NCBI GenBank assembly: GCA_030248135.1
Contig: JASANC010005037.1
Span: 88,859 to 152,858, forward strand
DNA: 64,000 nucleotides
Origin: Theristus sp. LFF4_11
Lineage: Eukaryota > Nematoda > Chromadorea > Monhysterida > Xyalidae
Direction: 5' to 3'
The position numbers were made by a program, and so were the translations under genes. The first letter of the stretch is position 1; each line of letters begins with the position of its first letter. The notes under the pieces are model-generated. The model had not been told where the DNA came from, made no database searches, and saw nothing but the letters and a program-made list of their open reading frames with translations. Shown one piece after another: positions 47,416 to 58,593 of this stretch.

Positions 47416-48179
47416 CAGTCTATCTCGCTAATATATGCAACTCGCTGATTGGTCGGCTCCTCACGCTCCGCACCCCTGGGAACGGGATTCAGAAAATATC
47501 ATGTTTTTTTGTTGTTCAGCGGTTTGTTTTTATTTTTTTTTCATGCCGAAAAAAATCTAATTCAAAAACTACAAAATTCCAAACGTTTGAATTGGTAAAA
47601 AATTAGTCAACTGAAGTTTTTTTGGTTGATTGATGGCGACGACGTCGTCGAGAATTTTTGCTTTCAAACGTACCGCTGGCCGCTGCTGCGTGTTCAAAAC
47701 AAATTTAAAACAAACAAACAAAATAACAAAACTTGCTTCCAACGATTTCGACGGTTTTCATCCAGCTTTTAACAATTGATTCATTGGGTGCGCCATGTCC
47801 ATTCATTGTTGTTCAAAGATTGTTCACATTGTCAATAAATACTGTCACCTGCTGCGTTCTTCTTCTCTGTGCTTCGGACACACAGTAGCGGCCAGCGGTG
47901 GCACGCTCTTTTCATGCCTAAAGGCAAAAACTAAACCAAAAACCATAGACGACGTCGTCGCAGTCAATCAACCAAAAAAGACATTTTTTTGACATTGTGA
48001 CCAATGCAAATTTTTGGAATTTGGTAGTTTTTTATTTAGAATGTTTTTTCGGCATGAAATAAACGAAAACAAACCGTTGAACAATGAAAAACATGATTTT
48101 TTCTGAATCCCGTTCCCAAGGGTGCGGAGCGTGAGGAGCCGACCAATCAGCGAGTTGCATATATTAGCGAGATAGACTG
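47416..48179. mobile_element. Tc1/mariner-like foldback element (CAGTCTATCT family), complete copy
   Basis: 764 bp, ends CAGTCTATCTCGCTAATATA and its inverse, flanked by TA; it shares its left TA with the preceding element. Closely similar to 52538-53298. Confidence 0.8.
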
Positions 48180-48459
48180 TAGCTGGCTGAGAATTTTTTT
48201 CAGATAGATAATAGCTGAGCCAAAAAACCTGTCTTATAGAGATACAGGATGGCCTAATAAACAAGGCAGTCCTTGTATTATCCATCAAGACGGAATCAGT
48301 CGCAGACTAGGAGCTTTTTTTCAAGACTGCCAAGATAATTCCCAATCGTGTGTGCAAGGGAGAAAGAATAAATAGAATAGCACGAAGAATCAATTAGTTT
48401 AAAAAACACACATCAACTGTGACACACAATTTGCTTTCTGAAAGTCTTTTTCCTTTCAT

Positions 48460-48720
48460 TCAAATTTCGCGCGCTCCTTGCACCCTGAAAAAAGCTGCCA
48501 TGTTTAAACGGCCATTCCGTAGATTCGAAAATTTTTTTGGGCCCCCCAGCCCCCTAGAACAACTATGATGGGGGGTCCCCACGGTACCATAGTTTGGTTG
48601 GACCCCCCTCACTTTTTGGTCGGCACCCCCGTGACCCCCACGGTACCATACCCCCCCTCGAAATTTTTTTGGGCCCACGGTACTGACGACACCCCCCCCC
48701 CCCCACCTAGAGATGTCAAA
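48460..48720. repeat. G/C-run palindromic repeat and shared TTTCGCGCGCTCCTTGC segment
   Basis: 48466-48525 resembles 28094-28153 (AAATTTCGCGCGCTYCTTGC, AAAGCTGCCATGTTT, CGGCCATTCCGTA). 48540-48705 holds the C/G-run unit (CCACGGTACCATAG, CTCACTTTTTGGTCGGCACC) also found at 61160-61260 and about 63900-63980. Confidence 0.55.
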
Positions 48721-49910
48721 AAAAAAAAAAAATCCGGATTTTTTTTTAATTAAAAATTAAATTTTTTTTTACAAGTTAGGTTTGTTCGAAGCGTCTCGTC
48801 GAGCTGAGTTCAGCTAGACTATTTTCAGAACGATCCGGAAAATTATAAGAGCGAAAATCGTGTTTTATTGAAATTATGTCCAGTTCATAGAGGGAAAGTT
48901 GCATTTTCAACAGTAAAACAGGGCAATTTTTCACGTGTACTTGAATATTGAACCGTTCTTAGTGGTTCCTCTTTAGTAAATTACCAAAAATTCCTGTTTG
49001 CTGCAGCAAAGTCGGCAACCCCTGTCGACCCGGTCCCCCCCCCCCCCCAAGACACTTACTTTCAGGTTCAACCAGCTATGCTATCTGCCACATGGCGAGA
49101 GCCCACTCTTATCGTTGTAACAAAGTTCACGTTCACGATTCACTTTCACGTTCACGTTCACGCATTCTCGGTGCTCGTTAAATTTAAGCTCAACATTAAT
49201 TAATCACTAAAATTTTTATTTTATGTTTTTCATTACAGTAATCGAATGGATCGCGTGCGGCAATGGCGGCTTATCGGTGGCGGCGAAAATAAAAAGAAAT
49301 GCAAATTTTTCCAGTTTTTCTCATGTTTAATGTCAAATGTTATATTGTTGAACTTTTGAAGATATCAAGATTTGGTAAATTGGAATGGTCTAGCATTTGA
49401 TGTTTTGTTTTCGTGGCAGTTTAGCTTTTGGATTTTAGATTTCAGATTTTCTCGCAGTCAGTTGTTTATTTCCGAACACGTTCTCGTTTTTATATCTTGT
49501 GCTGTGCCTCGCGATTCCTTTTGACTGTGTTTTCATGCGCGTATTTTTCTTATGGTGTTCGCAATAAAATCGTAAATTGAAATAAAAGTGGTGGCTTTGC
49601 TGGATTACAAATAAATTAAATTTTACCACAATTAAATTAAATCTCTCGCATCAGGTCGCCTTGTCACATCGTATCGAAAACACGTACCATGATTTCGCGA
49701 TCACGTTGCGAGCAACTGACAGACGCAAGTTTAACACGTTAGTGTAGCTCAGCACGCAAGTTTTAGCATGTGGCCATGTTATCGGGTATCTGAAAAACGG
49801 TCGTGTGATGTGGTATTAACCAACACCTCCGCTCCAATTGTTTAACAATATATCGCACAACTCCATTGTGGACCTATAACATACGCCAATCAACAAGATA
49901 TCTAAAAAAG
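48721..49910 (+). mobile_element. Partial hAT-like element (TAGGGTTAGGGG family), split by a solo LTR
   Basis: The sequence is shared with the complete copies at 51031-52066 and 59159-60203: AAATCCGGATTTTT, ACAAGTTAGGTTTGTTCG, CGTATCGAAAACACGTACC. The left end is missing. It is interrupted at 49116-49668 by a solo LTR. The 62-64-residue ORFs in these copies are not convincing genes. Confidence 0.7.
49116..49668 (+). mobile_element. Solo LTR
   Basis: 553 bp from TGTAACAAAGTTCACG to GCCTTGTCACA. The 4-bp duplication TCGT is on both sides (49112-49115, 49669-49672). The host element uninterrupted is visible at 51440-51475. Same family as 43016-44105 but without the internal duplication. Confidence 0.8.
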
Positions 49911-51030
49911 CCCCTAACCCTACCCCCACTCATATGGGAGGAGGGTGAAAATTTCAGATTTGGCTTCGGCGATCCCATTTTTCCACCGACGACATCGTGC
50001 CTCGTGGTTTGTCTCTCACTTTCCCTCAAATAACAAACAAGCAACTCACCGGTGTGATGGAACTGACGACGACTGACGACACGAGTCGATCATGTCTCAC
50101 CAAGGCTAAAAAAAAGTCGAATACCACCTGCAGAGTTGAAGACTATGTCACAAAGTAAAGTCGAAGAAAATTTTTGTTGAACTTTCAAAAAATTATGCCA
50201 AAAACGGGCATCTACACAACATTGTGCGGAAAAATTTAAAAAAAAAAAATTCGAAAAATTTAAAAAAATTTAAAAAATGCTCATTTTTTTACTTTAAAAA
50301 AATATAAAAAAAATTTTTTTGAAGCTTACATCTCTACCCCCACCCCCTCTCTCGAAAATTTGCTTAGCTTTCGCCTTCGGTACTGATCAGAGAAGATTTT
50401 TCGGCTCAGCTATTATCTATCTAAAAAAATTTCCCAGACCCAGCGAGCTATCTATCTAAAAATTTTTGTCTTCGAAGACATAAAATAAGTCAATTTTTGA
50501 CCAAAATTGACTATTTTTCCTCAAAATTCTTGAAAATTTTGCTAACTTTAGGTTAAATACGCACTTATACTTGATCTTTAACGTATTTTAAGCATTATTT
50601 AGCCGTTTTTATAGCTTTTTCGCGTTTTAGCTATTTAATTTAAAAATTTTGACCGCCCCCCCCAAAGTCACATGCCCCCCCCGCCCGCGCTCCCCCCCCC
50701 AAAATTTCCAGCTAACTATCTGTCTGGAAAATTTGCTCCAGCTATCTATATCGCCCCCCCAGTAGGGTTAGGGGCTTTGAAAAAAAATTATTTTTATTTT
50801 TTTTCGTCCCCCCAACTAGGGTTGTTAAAAAAACAAAAATCGTCATTTTTGTTTTAAAAAAATTTAAAAAAAATTTCAAAAATCAAAGTTGTGCTAAATC
50901 AATCAGGGGAGTCCGAAGTAGGGTTGTTAAACAAAAATCAAAATTTTTTTAAAGTGATAAAAAAACAAAAATGCCGATTTAAAAAAATCGAAAAATTTTC
51001 CTCTTTCAGTACCGTGGGCGGGGGTGGGGG
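49911..51030. repeat. Mosaic of transposon fragments
   Basis: 49915-50335 is a fragment of the TAGAGATGT hAT family on the minus strand (ATATGGGAGGAGGGTGAAAA, then poly-T and ACATCTCTA). 50395-50765 is an inverted AGCTATCTATC repeat with C-runs. 50763-50812 is the end of a TAGGGTTAGGGG element. 50817-50920 and 50922-51010 are ends of the TAGGGTTGTTAA family. No genes. Confidence 0.6.
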
Positions 51031-52066
51031 TAGGGTTAGGGGAAAAAAAAATCCGGATTTTTTTTTAAACTAAAAAAAAATTTTTACAATTTTTTTTTAC
51101 AAGTTAGGTTTGTTCGAAGCGTCTCGTCGAGCTGAGTTCATCTAGACTATTTTCAGAACGATCCGGAAAACTATAAGAGCGAAAATCGTGTTTTATTGAA
51201 ATTATGTCCATTTCATAGAGGGAAAGTTGCATTTTCAACAGTAAAACAAGACAATTTTCGACGTGTACTTGAATATTGAACCGTTCTTAGTTGTTCCTCT
51301 TTAGAAAATTACCAAAATTTGACTGTGTTCAAAAATTCCTGTTTGCTGTAGCTAAGTCGGCAACCCCTGTCGACCCGGTCGCCCCCCCCAAGACACTTAC
51401 TTTCAGGTTCAACCTGCTATGCTATCTGCCACATGGCGAGAGCCCACTCTTCAAATCATCGTATCGAAAACACGTACCATGATTTCGCGATCACGTTGCG
51501 GGCAACTGACAGACGCAAGTTTAACACGTTAGTTTAGCTCAGCACGCAAGTTTTAACATGTGGCGATGTTATCGGGTATCTGAAAAACGGTCGTGTGATG
51601 TGGTATTAACCAACATCTCCGCTCCAATTGTTTAACAATATATCGCACAACTCCATTGTAGACCTATAACATACGCCAATCAACAAAATATCATGTTCAT
51701 CTCATGGCCTACCGACTGAAAAAACATGTTCTAAGTTGCAAGAAAACGATTTCTGAAACGATATTTCAATTCAGTTAAGTCATTTCAACGCTAAAAATTG
51801 ACTCTAGAAGTCATCCAAATCGAAAAACATGGAGTACGTCGGTCAAAATGACCAAATAATGACATGTACCTAAGCACACAAAGAAGTTGGGAAGAAAATT
51901 TGGTTTGAACTTTCAAAAAATTATGCCATAAATCGAATTTTCAGAGCAAAGTAGAAGCAAGCAAAGTAAATTTTTTAAATTTTTTTTAAGTTTGAAAAAA
52001 AAATCCAAATTAAAAAAAAACGAAAAAAAAATAAAAAAAATTTTTTTTTCAAAGCTTCTAACCCTA
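51031..52066 (+). mobile_element. Complete hAT-like element (TAGGGTTAGGGG family)
   Basis: 1036 bp, starts TAGGGTTAGGGGAAAAA and ends GCTTCTAACCCTA. The 8-bp duplication is GGTGGGGG (51023-51030, 52067-52074). No transposase ORF. Inverted, it matches 59159-60203 end to end. Confidence 0.85.
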
Positions 52067-52537
52067 GGTGGGGGGTGGGGGGGTACCCGTACACCTAGAG
52101 ATGTAAGCTTAAAAAATTTTTTTTAAATTTTTTTAAAGTAAAAAAATGAGCATTTGTTAAATTTTTTTTAAATTATATATAAAATTTTATATTTAAATCA
52201 AATATATAAAAAATATATATATATAAATTAAATTAAGCACAATGTTGTGTAGATGCCCGTTTTTGGCATAATTTTTTGAAAGTTCAACAAAAATTTTCTT
52301 CGACTTTACTTTGTGACCAGTAGCGAAAGCGGGACCTCGGGTGAGGGGGGGTGTTTGCCTAATTTCAGAGGGGGGGTCAGAGGTGCCTTCTCGGTGCGGG
52401 GGGGGGTGCACGGGCAGCAAATTTTCCTGAGGGGGGGGGGTGCACTGGCAGAAAAATTTCGTGAGGGGGGGTGCACGGGATCGCACGGGTAATACCAAAT
52501 TTTTGCCTTAGGAAAACACAGAAATTCTTGTGAAATA
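52067..52537. repeat. hAT (TAGAGATGT family) fragment and C/G-run sequence
   Basis: 52096-52318 starts TAGAGATGTAAGCTT and ends near CGACTTTACTTTGTGAC, a partial copy. 52319-52500 is G-run sequence (GAGGGGGGGTGCAC repeats). Confidence 0.6.
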
Positions 52538-53298
52538 CAGTCTATCTCGCTAATATATGCAACTCGCTGATTGGTCGGCTCCTCACGCTCCGCACCCCTG
52601 GGAACGGGATTCAGAAAATATCATGTTTTTTTGTTGTTCAGCGGTTTGTTTTCATTTTTTTTCATGCCGAAAAAATTCTAAATCAAAAACTACAAAATTC
52701 CAAACGTTTGAATTGGTAAAAAATTAGTAAACTGAAGTTTTTTGGTTGATTGACGGCGACGACGTCGTCGAGAATTTTTGCTTTCAAACGTACCGCTGGC
52801 CGCTGCTGCGTGTTCAAAACAAATTTAAAACAAACAAACAAAATAACAAAACTTGCTTCCAACGATTTCGACGGTTTTCATCCCGCTTTTAACAATTGAT
52901 TCATTGGGTGCGCCATGTCCATTCATTGTTGTTCAAAGATTGTTCACATTGTCAATAAATACTGTCACCTGCTGCGTTCTTCTTCTCTGTGCTTCGGACA
53001 CACAGTAGCGGCCAGCGGCGGCACGGTCTTTTCATGCCTAAAGGCAAAAACTAAACCAAAAACCATAGACGACGTCGTCGTAGTCAATCAACCAAAAAAG
53101 ACATTTTTTGACATTGTGACCAATGCAAATTTTTGGAATTTGGTAGTTTTTTATTTAGAATGTTTTTTCGGCATGAAATAAATGAAAACAAACCGTTGAA
53201 CAATGAAAAACATGATTTTTTCTGAATCCCGTTCCCAAGGGTGCGGAGCGTGAGGAGCCGACCAATCAGCGAGTTGCATATATTAGCGTGATAGACTG
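52538..53298. mobile_element. Tc1/mariner-like foldback element (CAGTCTATCT family), complete copy
   Basis: 761 bp with TA on both sides (52536-52537, 53299-53300). The long inverted arms and GACGACGTCGTC motifs match 47416-48179. Confidence 0.8.
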
Positions 53299-54152
53299 TA
53301 CAAAATATTTTGTGCAAACAAGCTGCTTGTTTGGTCAGAAACAACAAAATCTATGTAGGGACAGACACAAACGTCAAGAGATGGTTCTTCGAACTCCCTG
53401 ATTGATTTAGCACAACTTTTGATTTTTGAATTTTTTTTTTAATTTCAAAAAATGACGATTTTTGTTTTTTTTAACAACCCTAGTCCGAAGAACCACATAT
53501 GAAATCATGAAATGCAAGCGCCTCCCGAATGACTCCCGTATGGCGGAACTTTGCAGATTTTGTTTTGGTGACCTCAATTACCCCTTTCATAGTTGTTCCA
53601 GAGCCGAGGGGTTGGGGGGGCCGATATAGATAGCTGGAGCAATTTTTCTAGATAGATAGCTGGAAAATTTTGGGGGGGGGGCGCGGGGGGGCATGTGACT
53701 TGGGGGGGGGGCGGTCAAAATTTTGAAATTTGATAGATAGACAGCTAAAACGCTAAAAAGCTGTAAAAACAGCAAAATAATGCTAGAAATACACTAAAAA
53801 TCAAGTATAAACGCGTATTTTACCTAAAATTAGCAAAATTTTCAAGAATTACGAGCAAAAATGATCAATTTTGGTCAAAAATTGACTCATTTTATGTCTT
53901 CGAAGACAAAATTTTTTAGATAGATAGCTGGCTGATAAATTTTTTTAGATAGATAATAGCTGAGCCAAAAAAACCTGTCTGATAGAAATAGATTCGAAAA
54001 TTTTTTGGGGGGGGGCCGGCAGAACACCGGCAACATGATGATGTGTCGTTTGTAGTTGGTTCCGATTATTTTTTGAAAACCAAAAAAATCCAAAATCACC
54101 ATAAATTTGTGTTTTGTCGTTTTTCACACTTTTTTTATTGTAAAGCAACCAA
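53299..54152. repeat. Fragments of TAGGGTTGTTAA element and AGCTATCTATC repeat
   Basis: 53385-53587 belongs to the TAGGGTTGTTAA family (GATTGATTTAGCACAAC; AACAACCCTAGTCCGAAG). 53590-53995 is a full AGCTATCTATC repeat. 54010-54152 (GATGTGTCGTTTGTAGTTGG) is the left part of a repeat that resumes after the Helitron at 55573. Confidence 0.6.
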
Positions 54153-55572
54153 TCTATATTATTAAATTTACAAAGTGTCTGTGCGTGGCACTTTTTTGCA
54201 TTTTGAATTGGCGCCCTTTTTTGCTACTTAAGACAACTCCATCTCAATTTCCTTAACCTATTTTTTTACTAATGCCAGTTGAGATTGTTTTCTCAAAACG
54301 TCGCTCTTCATAGCTGGAGTCATCATGATACTCTTTGGTCAACAGAGACAGTTCAGCGCAGCATAGGCAAATGGAAGCGTGGCTGATCAAAACTTGATGA
54401 TCGACTGGGAAAGATGTAACAAAACCGTCTTTGAAAAAAGTTTGAAATTTTTTGTTTTTAAAAATCGGGTTGCAAAACGCACATCGACATCGGCATTGCA
54501 AGTTGCACTTTGGATTCAAAACAAGTAAATTTCATTGAAATTGATACTCCATGTTTCATTTTCAAATTGATACTCCATGGTTATGAGCGATAATTTCAAC
54601 GTAACGCACGATGGGCAACTGGCAATTGTTGCTGCTCAAAACTTGACGAGCGACTGCGAAAGATGTAGCAAAACCGTCTCTGAAAAAAGTTAGTTTTTAA
54701 TTGGGTCGAAATGGTATTTACCATTCATTTTCACTTTGCAAAATTTTTGGGTCATGTTGGGGTAAACGGGTAAAAAGAAGCAATGACTGCAAAACGAAAT
54801 TATAAACGTCACTTTTTTGTTTCTTCTATTCATTTTCACTTGAGAAAAAAGGCTTGGCTTATGTTAGGGTAACCGGGAAAAAAAGCATTAGCTTTTTAAA
54901 ACGGGTATTTTTTAATGAAAAAACCGTTAATTTTTTGTATTTTTTATTCAATCTTACTTAACTTACAAAAAGGTTTGACTTAGGTTACGGTGAACGGGTA
55001 AAAATAGCAAAATCATAAACTTCGCATTTTCACTTTGCAAAAAAGGCTTGGCTTAGGTAAACGGGTAAAAAAGCATTAGCTTTTTAAAACGGGTAATAGA
55101 AAAAAACGTTAATTTTTATGTTTTTATTCAATCTTACTTAACTTACAAAAAGGCTTGACTTATGTTACGGTGAACGGGTAAAATTAGCAAAATCATAAAC
55201 TTCGCATTTTCACTTTACAAAAAAGGCTTGGCTTAGGTAAACGGGTAAAAAAGCATTAGCTTTTTAAAACGGGTAAATGAAAAAAACAGTTAGTTTTAAT
55301 ATTTTTTATTCAATTTTACTTCACTTACAAAAAGGCTTGCCTTCGGTTAGGGTAAACGGGTAAAAAAAGCAAAATCATAAACTTCACATTTTTTATTTAT
55401 TTAAATACATTAAAAAATATTGTATTGTAGGCGGCTTCACGGCAGCACAAGGTAAATTTTCTTCAGGGTTATTATTCAGTAAACGTTACTGTTTTTTCTT
55501 TCTAAGTCAATGCCACTTCACCAAAAAGGCTTGGCATTGATTAAGCCACATACGCTCGGGTCAATAGGCTAG
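54153..55572 (+). mobile_element. Non-autonomous Helitron 4
   Basis: 1420 bp, starts TCTATATTATTAAATTTAC after A and ends GGGTCAATAGGCTAG before T. It is the plus-strand relative of 8106-9500, sharing the CATCATGATACTCTTTGGTC segment and 180-bp internal tandem repeats (AAACGGGTAAAAAAGCATTAGC). Confidence 0.8.
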
Positions 55573-56019
55573 TAGTGAATAAAACAACAACCAACCACAA
55601 ACTACATATCAACGTGTTCCGGATGTTCTGCTGAGATGATTGAGCCGTCGATCGTCGAAATCGGCTCAGGAAATCGTCGTGATCTGGACGACGTCATGTG
55701 TTCCCTTTTTGTGCTTCACGACATGTGTCTTGTGCGCCGATCTGACACACAACGCGACTCTGCCGGCGCTGTGCTCTACCGATTTCAAGGATCGACAACT
55801 CAGTCAATGATTTTTGTGGAATAAAAAAGGATAGGAAGACAAAATAAACATAAAATAACATATCATAATCACGTACGCAGTGAATGATTTTGGTGCGGTC
55901 TTTTGGCACGTGCGGTATTTTGGTTTGATAGCATCTGCGGTCTTTTGGTCACAAAAAAATCTCAAATGTGCGGTCTTTTGGCACGTGCGGTCTTTTGTCC
56001 GCAAGCCCCCTAGAACAAC
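55573..56019. repeat. Repeat remnant plus GTGCGGTCTTTTGGCAC minisatellite
   Basis: 55573-55760 resembles 60660-60960 (GAGCCGTCGATCGTCGAAATCG). 55893-56001 repeats the unit GTGCGGTCTTTTGGCAC about four to five times with spacers. Confidence 0.6.
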
Positions 56020-57299
56020 TATAGATGGTATGAATAATTCATTCGTCAAACTCTGTGTTTGAATAATGAATGACGAATGAGTAATATATTATTCAAATAG
56101 TATTATTCACGTAATTTTTCAAATTATTCATTATTCACATGAATAATTTGCCGATAGTAGATGATTAATGAATAATGAACGATTGTTCATTGACTTTTAC
56201 CTGCCACCCTGTATTTTTTACCCTAACACATTCATGTTTTAGTTATCGAATTACAGGTGTAGGTGCTGTAGGTGCAAATCATCAATGGCGGAGAGGATCA
56301 AGTGCAAATCACCATTTTAAACAAATCAACACTGATAAAAGTAAACAAAACGTTCAATTATAACTAAAGGCCCTAACGTCTGCTTGCCCAATCGGTTCAG
56401 GATAAAACTAATTGGCGACAGTTGTTAGGTGTACAGGTATAACATATCCAAATTTCAGTTCAAACGGATAAACGGTGTAGAAGATATAGCCATTTAACCG
56501 TTGCTTGTCGTGTGTGCACACAGATAAACACAACAACAACAGAGAGAAACATAACACTGTCTCTTGTGACTTTACGCGTGAGGGGTGCATAATTGCTCAC
56601 ATACGTATGTGTGTATGCCACATACAAAACAAATAGCCCCTCGCATGATTTCCTTTCATTTTGTGTTTGTTGATTTTTTGATTTCTGGACAAAATGGCTG
56701 TATCTCGAGTTATATAAGACCAAATTTAACGATTCTTCTACTTTTCCAAACTAAAATTCACTCAGGATTTCAAAAAATGTGTTGAATTTTGCACAGATAT
56801 TACGAATTTGCGAGTAAAGTACAAAACAAGTAGTGCAATATGCAGGTTTCTGGTGGCCCATGGTACAAATGCGGAAAAAACATGATACAATTTTGACGTA
56901 CTGCATAAACAAACAAAACAAATCAACCGCAAGTTCATTTTTAGTTTTATAAGTTTGTTTTGTTGCACCACCTGTGGAAATTTACAATCAGATTTCAGTA
57001 CCTTCCTGTCAGTGTACATGTTTTTTGTTACTTCCCCCCAGTGCTCATGAGGTATCACAAAATGCGAGGTTGGTGTGGTCAATCAAGGTGTGTTCTGAGC
57101 ACAAAAACTTTTGCAACTTGTGCAACTTGTTTTAAACAAGTCCAATCTTTTTGTTTGCATTATTCATTCGTCATTAATAGTACTATTTGAATAATGGGCC
57201 CATTACTCATTATTCAAAATAGTATTATTCAAATAATTTAAAAACCCCATTATTCATTCGTCAACTAATGAATAATCAACCAATAGTATACCATCTATA
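56020..57299. mobile_element. hAT-like element (TATAGATGGTAT family)
   Basis: 1280 bp, starts TATAGATGGTATGAATAATT and ends TAGTATACCATCTATA. The 8-bp duplication is AGAACAAC (56012-56019, 57300-57307). The termini are palindromic ATTCATTCGTCATTATTCAA repeats. Interior ORFs (up to 106 codons, minus strand 56762-57082) show no transposase motif I recognise. Confidence 0.8.
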
Positions 57300-57307
57300 A
57301 GAACAAC

Positions 57308-57831
57308 TATGACCCCTTTTCCAAACCGTCACCATGCCTCTTCTTGTGTTTTGACCTCCAAAACGTCACTAATTGTCCCCAGCTAAGCTAATGCTAAAGT
57401 GAAGACAAACATACCGCCTTGAAATTCGATCAATTCTTCTGATGATGTCGCGACGACACGACACGAAGCAGCAACCAGACAACGTAGCGCTTGCAAACGG
57501 AGCAGCGAGCACAATCGGACGCTCTGCGAGGCGAATCGTCACCAAATCTGCATCGGAAATGGTAGGCCAAGCTTTGGGACGCTCAAAAACTTCATTGCAG
57601 ATGTTGTCGAAGCCTAAAATCAGTCGGTAAAACGGTCCAAAATCACTGCTGACGGTTTTACGAGGTAATATCAAAGAAAATTTTTGTTGAACTTTCGGAA
57701 AATTTTGCCAAAATTGAGGTTTTCAGAGCATATTAGAGGAAAATTTTTTGAATTTAAAAAAAAATCGGCATTTTTGTTTTTTTTAATCACTTTTTTTTTA
57801 AAAAAAAATTCATTTTTGTTTAACAACCCTA
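57308..57831 (-). mobile_element. Partial hAT-like element (TAGGGTTGTTAA family)
   Basis: Ends at AACAACCCTA (57831) in the minus orientation; the other end is missing. The core (ATGATGTCGCGACGACACGAC, GCTTGCAAACGGAGCAGC) matches 58594-59158 inverted and 62240-62720. Confidence 0.7.
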
Positions 57832-58151
57832 GGCCGGCCCCCCCAGGGCTGCCCTTCTTTTCTAAAATCCGCTTCAGGTAAAACACGGTCGTTGTCGGAC
57901 ATTGCTTAAACGGACCAAATTCAAATCCTAATCCTAAAGCCTAATTTTAAGCCAAACCTGATCCTAACCTAATCCTAACCTAAGCCAAGCCTTTTCAAGA
58001 AGGAGGATGTCAGAACAATTGCGCTGAGCATGTGGATGCGAGGTGCGCGTGCGTTTTAAAAAAGAAGCGCCAGGCCCCCCCCCCCACAGTACCGTGGGCG
58101 AGGGGGGGGGGGGGGGGGTACACCCCCCCAGAGCACCAGAGACCGTCGGGT

Positions 58152-58185
<34 letters not shown>

Positions 58186-58593
58186 CGTGCCACCCCCCCC
58201 TAAAACCGGACCCCCCCCCCCCCCATCGGACCCCCCCCCCTCAAAAATTTGGCCGACACCACCCCCCACCCCACACCCCCCATGAAATTTTGTCTGGCGG
58301 AGACCCCCCCAAAATTTTCCGTACACCCAAAAATTTTTTTCGAAAATCATGATTTTTTGTCTATAAAGTCCATAATATAAGCTGAATATGTGATAACTTG
58401 ACCATCTTCATTGTAATTTCAACGATTTTGCAGCAAAATTTAGCGTTTTTCCTTCAAAATTTAAGCGAAAAATTACGTAAAACTACAAAGCTAAACCGGA
58501 GCTGGAGCTGATCCCTGATCCCAATGTTTCACCCCTTCAACAAAGCTGTCAATCAAGGCACTTTCACTTTGTTAAAAAGGCTTCACTTAGGAT
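57832..58593. repeat. C/G homopolymer tract region
   Basis: 58070-58330 alternates long C- and G-runs around shared words (GACCGTCGGGTGGGGG, AATTTTGTCTGGCGGAG). The same arrangement is at 62720-62930. It produces proline/glycine ORFs on both strands that should be ignored. Confidence 0.6.

Larger units (their letters stand above)
45014..48240. mobile_element. AGCTATCTATC repeat element, split by an array of foldback transposons
   Basis: The repeat has a G-rich front (GAGCCGAGGGGTTGGGG...) and a body with AGATAGATAGCTAAAACGC, TTTTGGTCAAAAATTGACTC and TGTCTTCGAAGACA. Here it runs 45014-45364 and resumes at 48180-48240. The uninterrupted junction (AGATAGATAGCTGGCTGA) is seen at about 53917-53935. 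Other copies: 50395-50765 (minus), 53590-53995 (plus), 61300-61690 (minus). Confidence 0.7.

Noticed and set aside
56762..57082. 106-codon ORF as a hAT transposase remnant
   Set aside because: No RW/dimerisation or catalytic motif of hAT transposases is visible.
58032..58352. ORFs on both strands rich in Pro/Gly
   Set aside because: Same cause: C/G runs in repeat DNA shared with 62720-62930.
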